Shown here: piece by piece, positions 1-7,789 of the stretch | Layout of the letters: every line of letters starts with the position of its first letter | How positions within the stretch are numbered: position 1 is the first letter of the stretch | Source: MGNI01 sp964353875 | GTDB lineage: Bacteria > Chloroflexota > Anaerolineae > Anaerolineales > E44-bin32 | Length of the DNA: 35,672 nt | Assembly: GCA_964353875.1 (NCBI GenBank) | Contig: CAYGXU010000022.1 | Location: forward strand, 1 to 35,672 | Direction: 5' to 3' | Program-made: the position numbers and the translations under genes | Notes under the pieces: model-generated | Told to the model about the DNA's origin: nothing | The model's input: only the letters and a program-made list of their open reading frames with translations | The model's database searches: none

Positions 1-359
1 TCGATTTTACTTAATTTGTGAACCAAACCACCATCGGCGATGCGAATGAAAGCCACGATTTCTGGTTCCTCGCGCAGGCTGCCATCCAGGTTCTCATAGA
101 GCAGGGTGAAGGTGTATAGCTCGCCCTGCGTGCCTACATCCACCCAGTCGTTCAACTCATCCAGGCAGCGTTCACAGAACTGCCTGGCAGGGACATAGGT
201 GATTTCACAACACTCACAACACGAGCCAAGGATCGCTCCTTCGTCTTTAATCGCCCGCAGGAAACGCTCACCTGCCACGCCGGCGGTGTAGCGGTTGTTT
301 ACAGGTAAATCTCCCCTCCAGGCGGAGGGTGCTTGAGGATTTCGCTCTAGTAGGGTCAT
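1..359 (-). CDS. Zn-ribbon/OB-fold (DUF35) acyl-CoA-binding partner protein, partial
   Basis: The gene is cut by the left window edge; 119 codons are visible from the ATG at 359. An N-terminal helix region is followed by a rubredoxin-like zinc ribbon with the spacing CX2CX10CX2C, and then the start of an OB fold. This is the DUF35 architecture of proteins that pair with thiolase-fold enzymes and help hold the acyl-CoA substrate. The start overlaps the stop of the upstream DUF35 gene by 4 bases (ATGA), so the two are translationally coupled. It is the fourth gene of a run of two thiolase-like genes and two DUF35 genes. Family assignment is firm; the substrate is unknown. Confidence 0.85.
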   Translation of the reverse strand, partial: MTLLERNPQAPSAWRGDLPVNNRYTAGVAGERFLRAIKDEGAILGSCCECCEITYVPARQFCERCLDELNDWVDVGTQGELYTFTLLYENLDGSLREEPEIVAFIRIADGGLVHKLSKI

Positions 360-877
360 GATCCTCCCTCCTTGAGGGGCTTGAAATAGAGGATGTCGGT
401 GATCGCCCCTTCCCGCTCATCGGATGGTTTCCAAACAGCCTGCACACGCATGCCGATTTGCACCTCGTCCGGTTCGACCTCACCCAGCTTGTGCATGATG
501 CCATGCAGCGGGGAAGCGCCATCGATCTCGATCACAGCCGGGATTTCCGGTTCCTGAATGCGTTGAACATCCCAGGCGACATAGCAGAGGGAGAAGGTGT
601 TCACGGTTCCGGTGTCTTCCAAACGCACATAGGAGTCCATCGGATGGAAGCACCACTCGCATACGGTGCGGGGCGGGACAACTGTCTTGCGGCAGGTTCG
701 GCAGTAACTTCCCAAAATATAGCCCTCCTTCAGGGCCGCCAAATAAGTGCCGATGGCGATGCCTGCGTCCCAGGCATAGTTCCCGCGCAGTTGATCATGA
801 CGGAAGAGGACCTTTCCCTCGGAGAAATCGCTCTCGCTCAGGGGTGTACCTGGAAAGCTCTTGATTTTACTTGTCAT
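356..877 (-). CDS. Zn-ribbon/OB-fold (DUF35) protein, partner of thiolase-like enzyme
   Basis: A 173-residue protein with a zinc ribbon (Cys pairs CRTC and CEWC, spacing CX2CX10CX2C, about residues 59-75) followed by an OB-fold with the usual segment about synthesis of a beta barrel (TGTVNTFSLCYV onward). DUF35 proteins form tight complexes with thiolase, HMG-CoA synthase or the aldolase Ltp2, and shape the CoA-binding tunnel. An SD-like GGAG lies 9 bases before the ATG. It begins 15 bases after the stop of the thiolase-like gene at 893-2065 and overlaps the next DUF35 gene by 4 bases, so all four genes are likely one transcript. It is about twice the length of a bare zinc ribbon, as expected for the family. 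Confidence 0.88.
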   Translation of the reverse strand: MTSKIKSFPGTPLSESDFSEGKVLFRHDQLRGNYAWDAGIAIGTYLAALKEGYILGSYCRTCRKTVVPPRTVCEWCFHPMDSYVRLEDTGTVNTFSLCYVAWDVQRIQEPEIPAVIEIDGASPLHGIMHKLGEVEPDEVQIGMRVQAVWKPSDEREGAITDILYFKPLKEGGS

Positions 878-892
878 CGTCTATTGCTCCTT

Positions 893-2065
893 TCAGGGAT
901 TGGTCCCCAGGATAATCACTGTGCCCACTTGCATCAGGTCACCCCAGGCTTGCGCCAGGCCGCGCTTGGGTTGACCAGGCACCTGGCGTGCTCCCGCTTC
1001 GCCGCGCAGTTGCCAAAAGAGCTCGGCCACCTTCATCAGACCTGCTGCGGCGATCGGGTTGCCCACGCCGAGCAATCCTCCTGAAGGACAGACCGGCATG
1101 TTACCATCCCGCAGGCTGACGCCATCAGCCACCAATTGCGGAGCCTGGCCGCGATCGGCAAGCAACAATCCTTCCAGGTGGTGGCATTCTTTGTAATCGA
1201 AGGGATCATAGGGCTCAACGATATGGATCTCCTTACGCGGCTCCTTGATCCCGGCCATCTCATAGGCCATGCGGGCGGCGTATTCCACATAGCGTGGGTA
1301 AGCAAGGTCCCGGTTGGTCCAATAGGCGGTGTCCAAGGTCCAGCCCACACCCTGAATCCAGACTGGTTTGTCGGTGATGCGCTTGGCGACATGCTCGGCC
1401 GCCAGGACAAGCGCAACGGCTCCGTCGGTGACCGGACTGACATCCAGGCGGTTCACTGGCCAGGCGAGCACTTCCGAGTTGAGCACGTCCTCTACGGTAA
1501 TGTCCGCATCCCCCAGCAGAGCGCAGGGGTGATCGGCGGCGTTGCGTTTGTTCTTCACCGCCACCCGGGCGATGTCCTCCTTGGTGATGCCGTAGGTGGT
1601 CATATAGCGATTCATCTCCATGGCGAAGATCCAGAGGAGGTTGGGCTTCAAGGCGCGCTCGGTAGTGTGGTCGAAGATGGTCAGGAAAGCGCCCTGCGCA
1701 TGAGGGTAATAGCTGGACATCTTCTCCTCGCATACGACCAGGACGGTGTCGAATAAACCTGATGCGACATGATACCAGCCCTGGATGGGCGTGAAGACAC
1801 CCGTGCCCCCGCCGACATAGGAGCGCATGAAGGGTTTGCCCCAGGCGCCAGCCCCATCGCTGAGGTATTCTGCTTTCATGTGCACGCCGTCGAACGAATC
1901 GGGTGCGGTACCCAGGCAGACGGCATCGATATCATCAATCGTCCTCTCGCACGATTGCAGTGCCATACGCGTGGCCTGCCATGCCAGTTCTTTTCCGGTT
2001 TCGAGGGCACGACGCATAAACTTGGTCATGCCGGCTCCAACAACTGCAACTTTTCTTAATCCCAT
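893..2065 (-). CDS. Thiolase-fold protein lacking the nucleophilic Cys (SCP2/Ltp2-like)
   Basis: 390 residues. The start at 2065 was chosen because a strong GGAGG precedes it; a longer reading frame exists but would run back through the upstream gene. The fold is SCP2-thiolase-like, with an N-terminal VAVVGAGMTKF strand. The position of the reactive Cys (ACASG in thiolases) reads VGGGTG at residues 84-89. The middle His motif (HDCF) reads YDPF (286-289), followed by Tyr-Lys-Glu. The C-terminal GHP motif reads GNP (335-337). All catalytic Cys/His residues of a thiolase are therefore missing. Ltp2-type steroid side-chain aldolases are thiolase-fold, Cys-less and DUF35-bound, so a retro-aldolase or non-catalytic subunit role is inferred. 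Confidence 0.8.
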   Translation of the reverse strand: MGLRKVAVVGAGMTKFMRRALETGKELAWQATRMALQSCERTIDDIDAVCLGTAPDSFDGVHMKAEYLSDGAGAWGKPFMRSYVGGGTGVFTPIQGWYHVASGLFDTVLVVCEEKMSSYYPHAQGAFLTIFDHTTERALKPNLLWIFAMEMNRYMTTYGITKEDIARVAVKNKRNAADHPCALLGDADITVEDVLNSEVLAWPVNRLDVSPVTDGAVALVLAAEHVAKRITDKPVWIQGVGWTLDTAYWTNRDLAYPRYVEYAARMAYEMAGIKEPRKEIHIVEPYDPFDYKECHHLEGLLLADRGQAPQLVADGVSLRDGNMPVCPSGGLLGVGNPIAAAGLMKVAELFWQLRGEAGARQVPGQPKRGLAQAWGDLMQVGTVIILGTNP

Positions 2066-2078
2066 GGCTGCCTCCCTC

Positions 2079-3230
2079 CTAATTTCCAAAGACCAGGACC
2101 GCGCCACTGGTGGTCGGGACACCACGCCAGGATTGAGCCAGCCCAATCTCGACTTCTTCCAGTTGGTGCGCTCCGGCTTCGCCGCGTAACTGTAGAACCA
2201 CCTCCAGCGCGCGCGCCAGCCCATTGGCGTCAAGCAAGTCACCCATGCCCAGGCTGCCACCGGAGACATTCACTGGTAGTTCGCCCTGTGACTCTGTCAC
2301 GCCGTCCTCGGTGAGCATACCGGCTTCGCCTTCACGGCAAAGCCCCAATGCCTCCAGATGCTGCAATTCCTTGTAGGCATAGGTGTCGTCGACCTCGGCG
2401 AAGTCGATCGCTTGATAGGGTTGGCGGATACCCGCCTGGCGGTAGGCCATCTCCGCGGCTTGACGGATGTAGGGCACCGATCCCCATTCGCGGCTCTCCA
2501 GGGCGGCCGCGCCGTTGCACCAACCCATACCAAGGATCCAGATGGGACAATCACTCAAATGGGAGGCGCGCGCCTCGGAGGCGAGCACCATCACCACAGC
2601 TCCATCAGCATAGCGCGAGACTTGACGTTGATATAAAGGCCAGGCCAATGGCGGTCCCTCAAGGACTTCCTCCAGGGTCAGGTCAGCACCGTACGGAGCA
2701 AGCGGATTACGCAGGGCGTTGTAACGGTTCTTTATTACAACTGCAGCGCATTGCTCGAGGGTGGTATCCGTTTCATAGAGGTAACGGTTCATCTCCAACC
2801 CGGCAACGAAGTGGGTGTTCAAGCCCAGAGGTCGATTGAGGATGGGATCCTGGGCGTAGGCGATGACCTCAGGTAGCGTAGTCACATTAGAGGCTTTGCT
2901 ATGGCTTTCCACGGCAACGAGTTCACATTGACCGGTGCGGATGAGCATAGCGCCGGTAGCCAATCCGTGCAGGCCATCGCCGCCAATGGTATGGACCGGT
3001 TTCAGCGCTGCGCCGATTTGGTCGGGGACATATTCGTCGAAGATGCTGGTGCCTTCGATGAAGTCCTCGGCCACAGTAACGAAGCTATCCACATCGCTGC
3101 GTGGATCAATACCTGCGTCCGCATAGGCTTTTACTGCGGCTTCGTACATCAGTTCTTTATAGGACACGTCGGGTGTTATAGGCCGGTAACCAGCCCATCC
3201 CACACCAATAATTGCGACACGATCACTCAT
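2079..3230 (-). CDS. Second Cys-less thiolase-fold protein (SCP2/Ltp2-like)
   Basis: 383 residues, first gene of the four-gene thiolase/DUF35 run, with AAGGAGAG ahead of the ATG. It is a divergent paralogue of the next gene. The reactive-Cys site reads IGGDG (82-86), the middle His motif reads DDTY (281-284) followed by AYKE, and the C-terminal GHP reads GDL (330-332). A Tyr just before Lys-Glu is shared with the paralogue. It cannot act by the thiolase Cys mechanism. The pairing of two different thiolase-like chains with two different DUF35 chains suggests a heteromeric complex such as Ltp-ChsH2, cleaving or forming a C-C bond on an acyl-CoA. The substrate cannot be read from the sequence. 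Confidence 0.8.
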   Translation of the reverse strand: MSDRVAIIGVGWAGYRPITPDVSYKELMYEAAVKAYADAGIDPRSDVDSFVTVAEDFIEGTSIFDEYVPDQIGAALKPVHTIGGDGLHGLATGAMLIRTGQCELVAVESHSKASNVTTLPEVIAYAQDPILNRPLGLNTHFVAGLEMNRYLYETDTTLEQCAAVVIKNRYNALRNPLAPYGADLTLEEVLEGPPLAWPLYQRQVSRYADGAVVMVLASEARASHLSDCPIWILGMGWCNGAAALESREWGSVPYIRQAAEMAYRQAGIRQPYQAIDFAEVDDTYAYKELQHLEALGLCREGEAGMLTEDGVTESQGELPVNVSGGSLGMGDLLDANGLARALEVVLQLRGEAGAHQLEEVEIGLAQSWRGVPTTSGAVLVFGN

Positions 3231-3380
3231 GGAAACTCTCCTTAGATGAGAATCCGACTGGTCAAAATAAATGAATGTTGACAGTTTAGGTTATCGACAC
3301 CTCCATCCGGGGTGAATTTGAGGATTATAGAAGATTTTTCACACCATTTTTTAAGTAGGAGAAGGCTGCAAAAACCCGCC

Positions 3381-3435
3381 TTTGATTCCATCCATAAAAT
3401 CAGGAGTGAATGAAGAAGGGCATCCTCTCCCAGGT
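3381..3435. repeat. 55-base direct repeat, left copy at gap edge
   Basis: This copy ends exactly where the N run begins and is identical to 3536-3590, which starts exactly where the N run ends. A repeat of exactly 55 bases abutting both sides of a gap is what a de Bruijn assembler run at k=55 leaves at scaffold joins, so it is probably an artefact. Confidence 0.9.
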
Positions 3436-3535
3436 NNNNNNNNNNNNNNNNNNNNNNNNNNNNNNNNNNNNNNNNNNNNNNNNNNNNNNNNNNNNNNNNN
3501 NNNNNNNNNNNNNNNNNNNNNNNNNNNNNNNNNNN
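3436..3535. other. Assembly gap (100 N)
   Basis: A run of exactly 100 N, a placeholder length. Because the flanks are the same 55-mer, the true distance may be zero (the flanks being one sequence) or a collapsed repeat. Confidence 0.97.
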
Positions 3536-3590
3536 TTTGATTCCATCCATAAAATCAGGAGTGAATGAAGAAGGGCATCCTCTCCCAGGT
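3536..3590. repeat. 55-base direct repeat, right copy at gap edge
   Basis: Base-for-base identical to 3381-3435 and abutting the N run. See the left copy. Confidence 0.9.
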
Positions 3591-4006
3591 AAGGAGAAGC
3601 TTTCTCAGGGCAGCATGAAAAACATCCGAAGTCACTTGCTGGAGTTATTCATGCTGTTACCGAACCAGAAGTAAGTTGCGCGTTCAACACCAAATAGCTC
3701 TGATCATTTACCCCTGTGAACCACCCTCGACTTATTTCATTGTAGTCGTGATAGGCGCTAAGGGCAACCGTTTCTTGGCGGCATCCTGGTCAGAAATAAA
3801 TGGCCTTAGATGCAGGTAAGGTCATGATCTTGACTTCATGAGCCTCGGCTTGATCATCGAAATCACCGGATGGGATCAACGAGTAGAAATGCCTTTTCAT
3901 CGATGGTCAAAAATACACCACAGTTTCGAGTTGATCGTTATAATGGTGTGGAGCGCTTGGCCAAGAAATCCGTCCATAATGATCCTGACAACCAGGAGGC
4001 TTGAAT

Positions 4007-5035
4007 ATGAATGGGATCGGCTCCTCACCCGTTCCAACGACGATCGATGTGGTCACTCTTGGAGAACTGCTGATCGATATGTTCCCAGCGGAACTGGGCA
4101 AGCGCCTTGAAGAAGTCTCGGCTTTTCACCCGAAGCCAGGCGGGGCGCCAGCCAATGTTGCTGTGGCCGTAAAGCGACTGGGGAAACGCAGCGCCTTTAT
4201 CGGTAAGGTGGGACAGGATGCCTTTGGGCATTACCTCGTGAATCTTCTTAAGCAGGAAGGGGTTGAAATAGCGGGCGTACGTTTCGATCCGCAGGCGCGT
4301 ACGACGATGGCCTTCATCGCCATGCCGGATGAGGATCATCCCGAGTTCATCTTCTATCGCAATCCCGGCGCGGATATGCTTTTGAGTCCCTCAGAATTGG
4401 ACTCTGACATCCTGGAAGCCACACGCGCCTTCCATTTCGGCTCTCTGAGTCTGATCCAGGAGCCAAGCCGAAGCGCTACGGTGGAAGCGCTGACGATCGC
4501 GAAGTCTGTTGGCGCCTTGATCTCCTTCGATGCGAATTACCGTCCGGCGTTGTGGCAGAGCCCTCAAAAAGCCAAGGATATCTTTCTGACGACGATTCCC
4601 GATGTCGATCTACTTAAGGTTAACGAAGTGGAAGCAGCGATGATCGTCGGGAAAGAGCGGATCGATTTTGACGAAGAGAGCCTTATTGAAGCGGCGGAGG
4701 AGATCCTCGCCATCGGCGAAATGAGTGTGTGCGTGATCACCTTAGGTCCGAAGGGGAGCTTTTTCCAGACCCCTGAGGGAGGCGCGTTTGTCCCAGGATT
4801 CAAAGTGCAAACAGTTGACGCCACTGGCTGTGGCGATGCCTTTGTCGCTGGCCTTCTCTGCCGACTAGTCGATGGGGAGGGATGGCGCCAAAATTTGTCC
4901 CCTGCATTCCTTTATCAGACGCTGGTCTATGCCAACGCGGTGGGCGCTCTAACCGCAATGAAGCAAGGGGTCATCCCGGCGCTGCCCACCGCCGATCAGG
5001 TGGATAATTTTCTCCATACCCACAGCCAATTGTAG
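4007..5035 (+). CDS. PfkB-family sugar kinase, fructokinase type
   Basis: 342 residues. AGGAGG at 3994-3999 is 7 bases before the ATG at 4007 but only 1 base before an in-frame TTG at 4001, which decides the start. The ribokinase-fold landmarks are present: GELLIDMFP near the N-terminus, the glycine-rich KPGGAPANVAVA (43-54), an FYRNPGADMLL substrate loop (116-126), and the C-terminal anion-hole motif DATGCGD (271-277) with the catalytic base Asp277 (Cys replaces the usual Ala). The overall pattern matches ATP:D-fructose 6-phosphotransferases; 2-keto-3-deoxygluconate kinase is the main alternative. It heads a plus-strand sugar operon. Its stop codon lies inside the first unit of a tandem repeat. 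Confidence 0.88.
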   Translation: MNGIGSSPVPTTIDVVTLGELLIDMFPAELGKRLEEVSAFHPKPGGAPANVAVAVKRLGKRSAFIGKVGQDAFGHYLVNLLKQEGVEIAGVRFDPQARTTMAFIAMPDEDHPEFIFYRNPGADMLLSPSELDSDILEATRAFHFGSLSLIQEPSRSATVEALTIAKSVGALISFDANYRPALWQSPQKAKDIFLTTIPDVDLLKVNEVEAAMIVGKERIDFDEESLIEAAEEILAIGEMSVCVITLGPKGSFFQTPEGGAFVPGFKVQTVDATGCGDAFVAGLLCRLVDGEGWRQNLSPAFLYQTLVYANAVGALTAMKQGVIPALPTADQVDNFLHTHSQL

Positions 5036-5125
5036 GGGCGGGTTTCTAATCACGCCGCCACCTGTAGGGGCGGGTTTCTAATCACGCCGCCACCTGTAGG
5101 GGCGGGTTTCTAAACCCGCCCCTAC
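5031..5125. repeat. Tandem 32-base repeat, two full units plus a third ending in a palindrome
   Basis: Units start at 5031, 5063 and 5095 with TGTAGGGGCGGGTTTCTA. The first two continue with the same 14 bases, and the third instead completes a perfect palindrome. The array starts over the last codons of the kinase gene, so the TAG stop at 5033-5035 comes from the repeat, and it fills nearly all of the space to the next gene. Confidence 0.95.
5096..5125. repeat. Perfect 30-base palindrome (REP-like)
   Basis: Two 14-base arms beginning GTAGGGGCGGG are separated by CT. Such GGGGCGGG/CCCGCCCC palindromes are dispersed, REP-like elements in many environmental genomes. The RNA would fold into a very stable hairpin between the kinase and isomerase cistrons. 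It has no following T run, so it is more likely a stabilising or attenuating hairpin than an intrinsic terminator. Confidence 0.85.
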
Positions 5126-5142
5126 CAATAAAGGAGGACAGA

Positions 5143-6105
5143 ATGCGCATCGGCGTTTTTATGGCGTTATGGAATGATCTTCCCTTCGAGCAGGCCTTGG
5201 ACCGAGCGGTTGCTCACGGTGTTGGTGCGGTTGAAATCGGCGCGGGTGGATATCCCCAGCAATCTCATTGCCCGATGGATGATCTGTTACAAAGCAAAAC
5301 CAAGCGCGAGGAATGGCTGGGTGCGATCTCCTCACGCGGCCTGATGCTCAGCGCGCTCAGTGTGCATAACAACCCGATTGATCCGGATGTCGAGGCTGCC
5401 GAGGCGGCGGATGCCATTATTCGCAAGGCGATTAGGTTGGCCAGTCTGCTCGGGGTTCAAACAGTCAATGGATTCTCTGGATTACCCGCCGGGGCGCCCG
5501 GCGATCGGATGCCTAACTGGGTGACTTGCCCCTGGCCTCCCCACTTCTTGGAAATTTTGAAATACCAATGGGAGCAGGTCCTGATTCCCTATTGGAAGCG
5601 CATCCATCCCTTGCTTGAGGAATATGGCGTCGGTTTTGGTTTCGAGATGCATCCCGGCTTCCTGCTTTACAATGTTGAGACGTTGTTGCGCCTGAGAGAG
5701 GCGGTTGGCTCGAAACTAGGATGCAACTTTGACCCGAGTCATCTCTGGTGGAACGGTGTTGACCCAGCTGCAGCAATCCGTGAATTAGAGGTGGCGATTT
5801 TTCATGTGCATGGCAAGGATGTCTCCATCGATACCTATAATACAAGCGTGAACGGCTGTAATGATCCTACACCGTACAGCGATCTGAAACGGCGTTCGTG
5901 GACCTTCAGGACCATCGGTTATGGTCATGATATGAAAGCCTGGAAGGACCTCATCAGTGCGCTGCGACTGATCGGTTATGATGGCGTCGTCTCGATCGAG
6001 CATGAAGATCCCTTGATGTCGCCTGAAGAGGGATTATCGAAGGCTATCGCTGTACTGAAGGAAGCGCTGATCTTCGAGACGCCGGGCGAGATGTTTTGGG
6101 TTTGA
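5143..6105 (+). CDS. Sugar phosphate isomerase/epimerase (xylose-isomerase-like TIM barrel)
   Basis: 320 residues with a clear AGGAGG 8 bases before the ATG. The protein is an AP_endonuc_2/xylose-isomerase-like barrel. Metal-binding landmarks are spread along the barrel as expected: the Glu in GFGFEMHPG, the Asp in GCNFDPSHLWW, the His in FHVHGKD, and the Glu of VSIEHEDP near the C-terminus. These enzymes isomerise or epimerise ketoses or inositol-type compounds using a divalent metal. It lies between a sugar kinase and a Gfo/Idh/MocA dehydrogenase, a combination typical of sugar or cyclitol catabolism. The exact substrate is not readable. Confidence 0.85.
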   Translation: MRIGVFMALWNDLPFEQALDRAVAHGVGAVEIGAGGYPQQSHCPMDDLLQSKTKREEWLGAISSRGLMLSALSVHNNPIDPDVEAAEAADAIIRKAIRLASLLGVQTVNGFSGLPAGAPGDRMPNWVTCPWPPHFLEILKYQWEQVLIPYWKRIHPLLEEYGVGFGFEMHPGFLLYNVETLLRLREAVGSKLGCNFDPSHLWWNGVDPAAAIRELEVAIFHVHGKDVSIDTYNTSVNGCNDPTPYSDLKRRSWTFRTIGYGHDMKAWKDLISALRLIGYDGVVSIEHEDPLMSPEEGLSKAIAVLKEALIFETPGEMFWV

Positions 6106-6320
6106 ATCCTGAGTGCGGATACAAGAGTCAATCTGTGATCCAAAAGACTTTGGGATAAAGGATAGGTGTTTAGGGTTTTCTTTGTCTCCGGATCTACGAC
6201 TGCAACTCTAAGTGCTTGGAGTAGAGAGCAAGATTGACGGCCCATTCGACGAGCAAATTGCTAAAGGTGCTATATTTCTTTTAATGAGGAAGATTCACCC
6301 CAGGAAGATAGGAGAATATC

Positions 6321-7508
6321 ATGGCTGAACGAAAAGGATTCACCTCTGTTTCCGCTTCTGAAGCACCTGAGATTGGTGTCGGCATGCTCGGGTATGGCTT
6401 TATGGGACGGGCCCATAGCAATGCTTTCCTGAAGATCCCCCATATGATCTATCCCCCACCCGCCGTACCAAAATTGATGGCACTTTGTGGACGTTCGGAG
6501 GAAGCGGTGGCAGAAGCAGCCAGACGTTTTGGATATCAGGGCTATTACACCGATTGGCAGCGGATGCTGGAGGATGAGCGTATTCAGTTGTTCGATAATG
6601 GCGGATCGAATGATATTCATGAAGCTGCCTGCGTCCAGGCGGCAAAGGCGGGGAAACACATCCTCTGCGAGAAACCGATGGCTCGAACGGCGCAGGAGGC
6701 CAAGCGAATGTGGGAAGCCGCAGAGAAAGCGGGTATGAAAGCGATGGTGGCTTTCAACTACCGTTTTGTACCTGCCATACGCCTGGCACGTGATCTGATT
6801 GTCAGCGGGGAGCTGGGCAAACTTTACCACTACCGCGCGGCCTACCTTCAGGATTGGCTCATGCCCCAATTCCGCCTGGCGAAGGTCTGGCGTATGCGCA
6901 AGGAACTCGCTGGGAGCGGGACGCTTGGCGATTTGGGCTCCCACATCATCGATCTGGGCCATTTCCTGGTCGGTTCCAAGATCAAGAGCGTTTCCGCCTT
7001 ACAGAAGACATTCATCGAAGAGCGACAACTGGAGGTGGATGGTTCGAGGATCAAGGTGGAAGTGGATGATGCCTTTGCGGCGGTGGTCGAATTCGAGAAT
7101 GGGGTGCTTGGCACCCTGGAGAGCACACGCCTAGCGGGTGGTAACAAGAATCATAATGCCCTGGAGATCAATGGCGAAAAGGGAAGTATCCGCTGGAATC
7201 TGGAACGGTTGAATGAATTGCAGGTCTATTGGGTCGAGGAGCAACCGGGAAATACACGCGGTTTTCATGAGGTCCTGGTCACCGGCAAGGAGCATCCGTG
7301 GATCAATTACTGGTGGCCACCGGGACACATCCTCGGTTGGGAGCATACCTTCGTGCATGAGATCGCGCATTTGATCGATTGCATCGTCAACGACAAGCCG
7401 ATCGGTCCATTTGGAGCGACCTTTGAAGATGGATATCGTGCCTGTGTTGTCGTTGATGCCATGCTTGAGTCTGCCAAGACAGGCAAGCAGATCGATTGTC
7501 TCTATTAG
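6321..7508 (+). CDS. Gfo/Idh/MocA-family NAD(P)-dependent oxidoreductase
   Basis: 395 residues, with a TAGGAG-type SD before the ATG. The N-terminal Rossmann fold has GVGMLGYGFMGRAHSNA (about residues 18-34). The family signature CEKPMA with its catalytic Lys follows near residue 116, and the C-terminal domain holds GDLGSHIIDLGHFL with the conserved Asp and His. These enzymes oxidise a hydroxyl of a sugar, inositol or sugar acid, or reduce the ketone. It is separated from the upstream isomerase by 215 bases in which I see no gene; the shared strand and theme still argue for one operon or regulon. Confidence 0.88.
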   Translation: MAERKGFTSVSASEAPEIGVGMLGYGFMGRAHSNAFLKIPHMIYPPPAVPKLMALCGRSEEAVAEAARRFGYQGYYTDWQRMLEDERIQLFDNGGSNDIHEAACVQAAKAGKHILCEKPMARTAQEAKRMWEAAEKAGMKAMVAFNYRFVPAIRLARDLIVSGELGKLYHYRAAYLQDWLMPQFRLAKVWRMRKELAGSGTLGDLGSHIIDLGHFLVGSKIKSVSALQKTFIEERQLEVDGSRIKVEVDDAFAAVVEFENGVLGTLESTRLAGGNKNHNALEINGEKGSIRWNLERLNELQVYWVEEQPGNTRGFHEVLVTGKEHPWINYWWPPGHILGWEHTFVHEIAHLIDCIVNDKPIGPFGATFEDGYRACVVVDAMLESAKTGKQIDCLY

Positions 7509-7789
7509 AAACTATCCTCACGATGAATATTTCTTGAGGAGTCTCGGAAGTTTCCGGGGAGAATGATGAGGTTGCGAACAATATGTGATCTCTAAAAGCA
7601 AATTGATTTACGGCTTGCTTTGGAGGGGATAGAAGATAAGAGAGTGGGCGGAGGAGTCGCCTCAGGAGGCGTTTCTCAATTGACTGAAGATGGTATTGAA
7701 AATGAAGGCAGAGGCAAACTTTGCCTCTATCAAGTGTGGTAGGTTTGCATGGCAGCTCTACTTATCTGTGCGCAGAAATCCTACGTTCA
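7509..7789. other. Convergent intergenic region
   Basis: This lies between the 3' ends of two convergent genes. Two hairpins are visible, at 7658-7671 (CGCCTC/GAGGCG, followed by TTT on the plus strand) and at 7710-7728. Neither is a textbook terminator. Confidence 0.5.
7710..7728. terminator. Candidate bidirectional terminator hairpin
   Basis: A perfect inverted repeat with 9-base arms (AGAGGCAAA) around one base. As RNA it gives a 6-pair stem closed by a 7-base loop. It sits between convergent genes, where a terminator is expected, but no clear T tract follows on either strand. Confidence 0.35.

Larger units (their letters stand above)
3231..4006. other. Divergent intergenic region with an assembly gap
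   Basis: This 776-base stretch separates the minus-strand thiolase run from the plus-strand sugar operon. It must hold promoters for both. It contains 100 N flanked by a duplicated 55-mer. A TATAAT hexamer on the plus strand at 3939-3944 is a candidate -10 for the kinase operon, but no good -35 sits 16-18 bases upstream. I see no convincing gene, RNA or terminator here. Confidence 0.6.

Noticed and set aside
458..1084. A 208-codon plus-strand frame opposite the DUF35/thiolase-like genes
   Set aside because: It is antisense to well supported genes with matching domains and shows no domain or ribosome site of its own.
893..2065. Calling the two thiolase-fold genes acetyl-CoA acetyltransferases
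   Set aside because: Both lack the nucleophilic Cys and the catalytic His residues needed for the reaction.
3242..3550. Open frame passing through the N run
   Set aside because: It exists only because N codons are not stops, and it is built from the duplicated gap-edge sequence.
5031..5125. Short CRISPR-like array
   Set aside because: The units are contiguous with no spacers, only three copies, and no cas genes are near.
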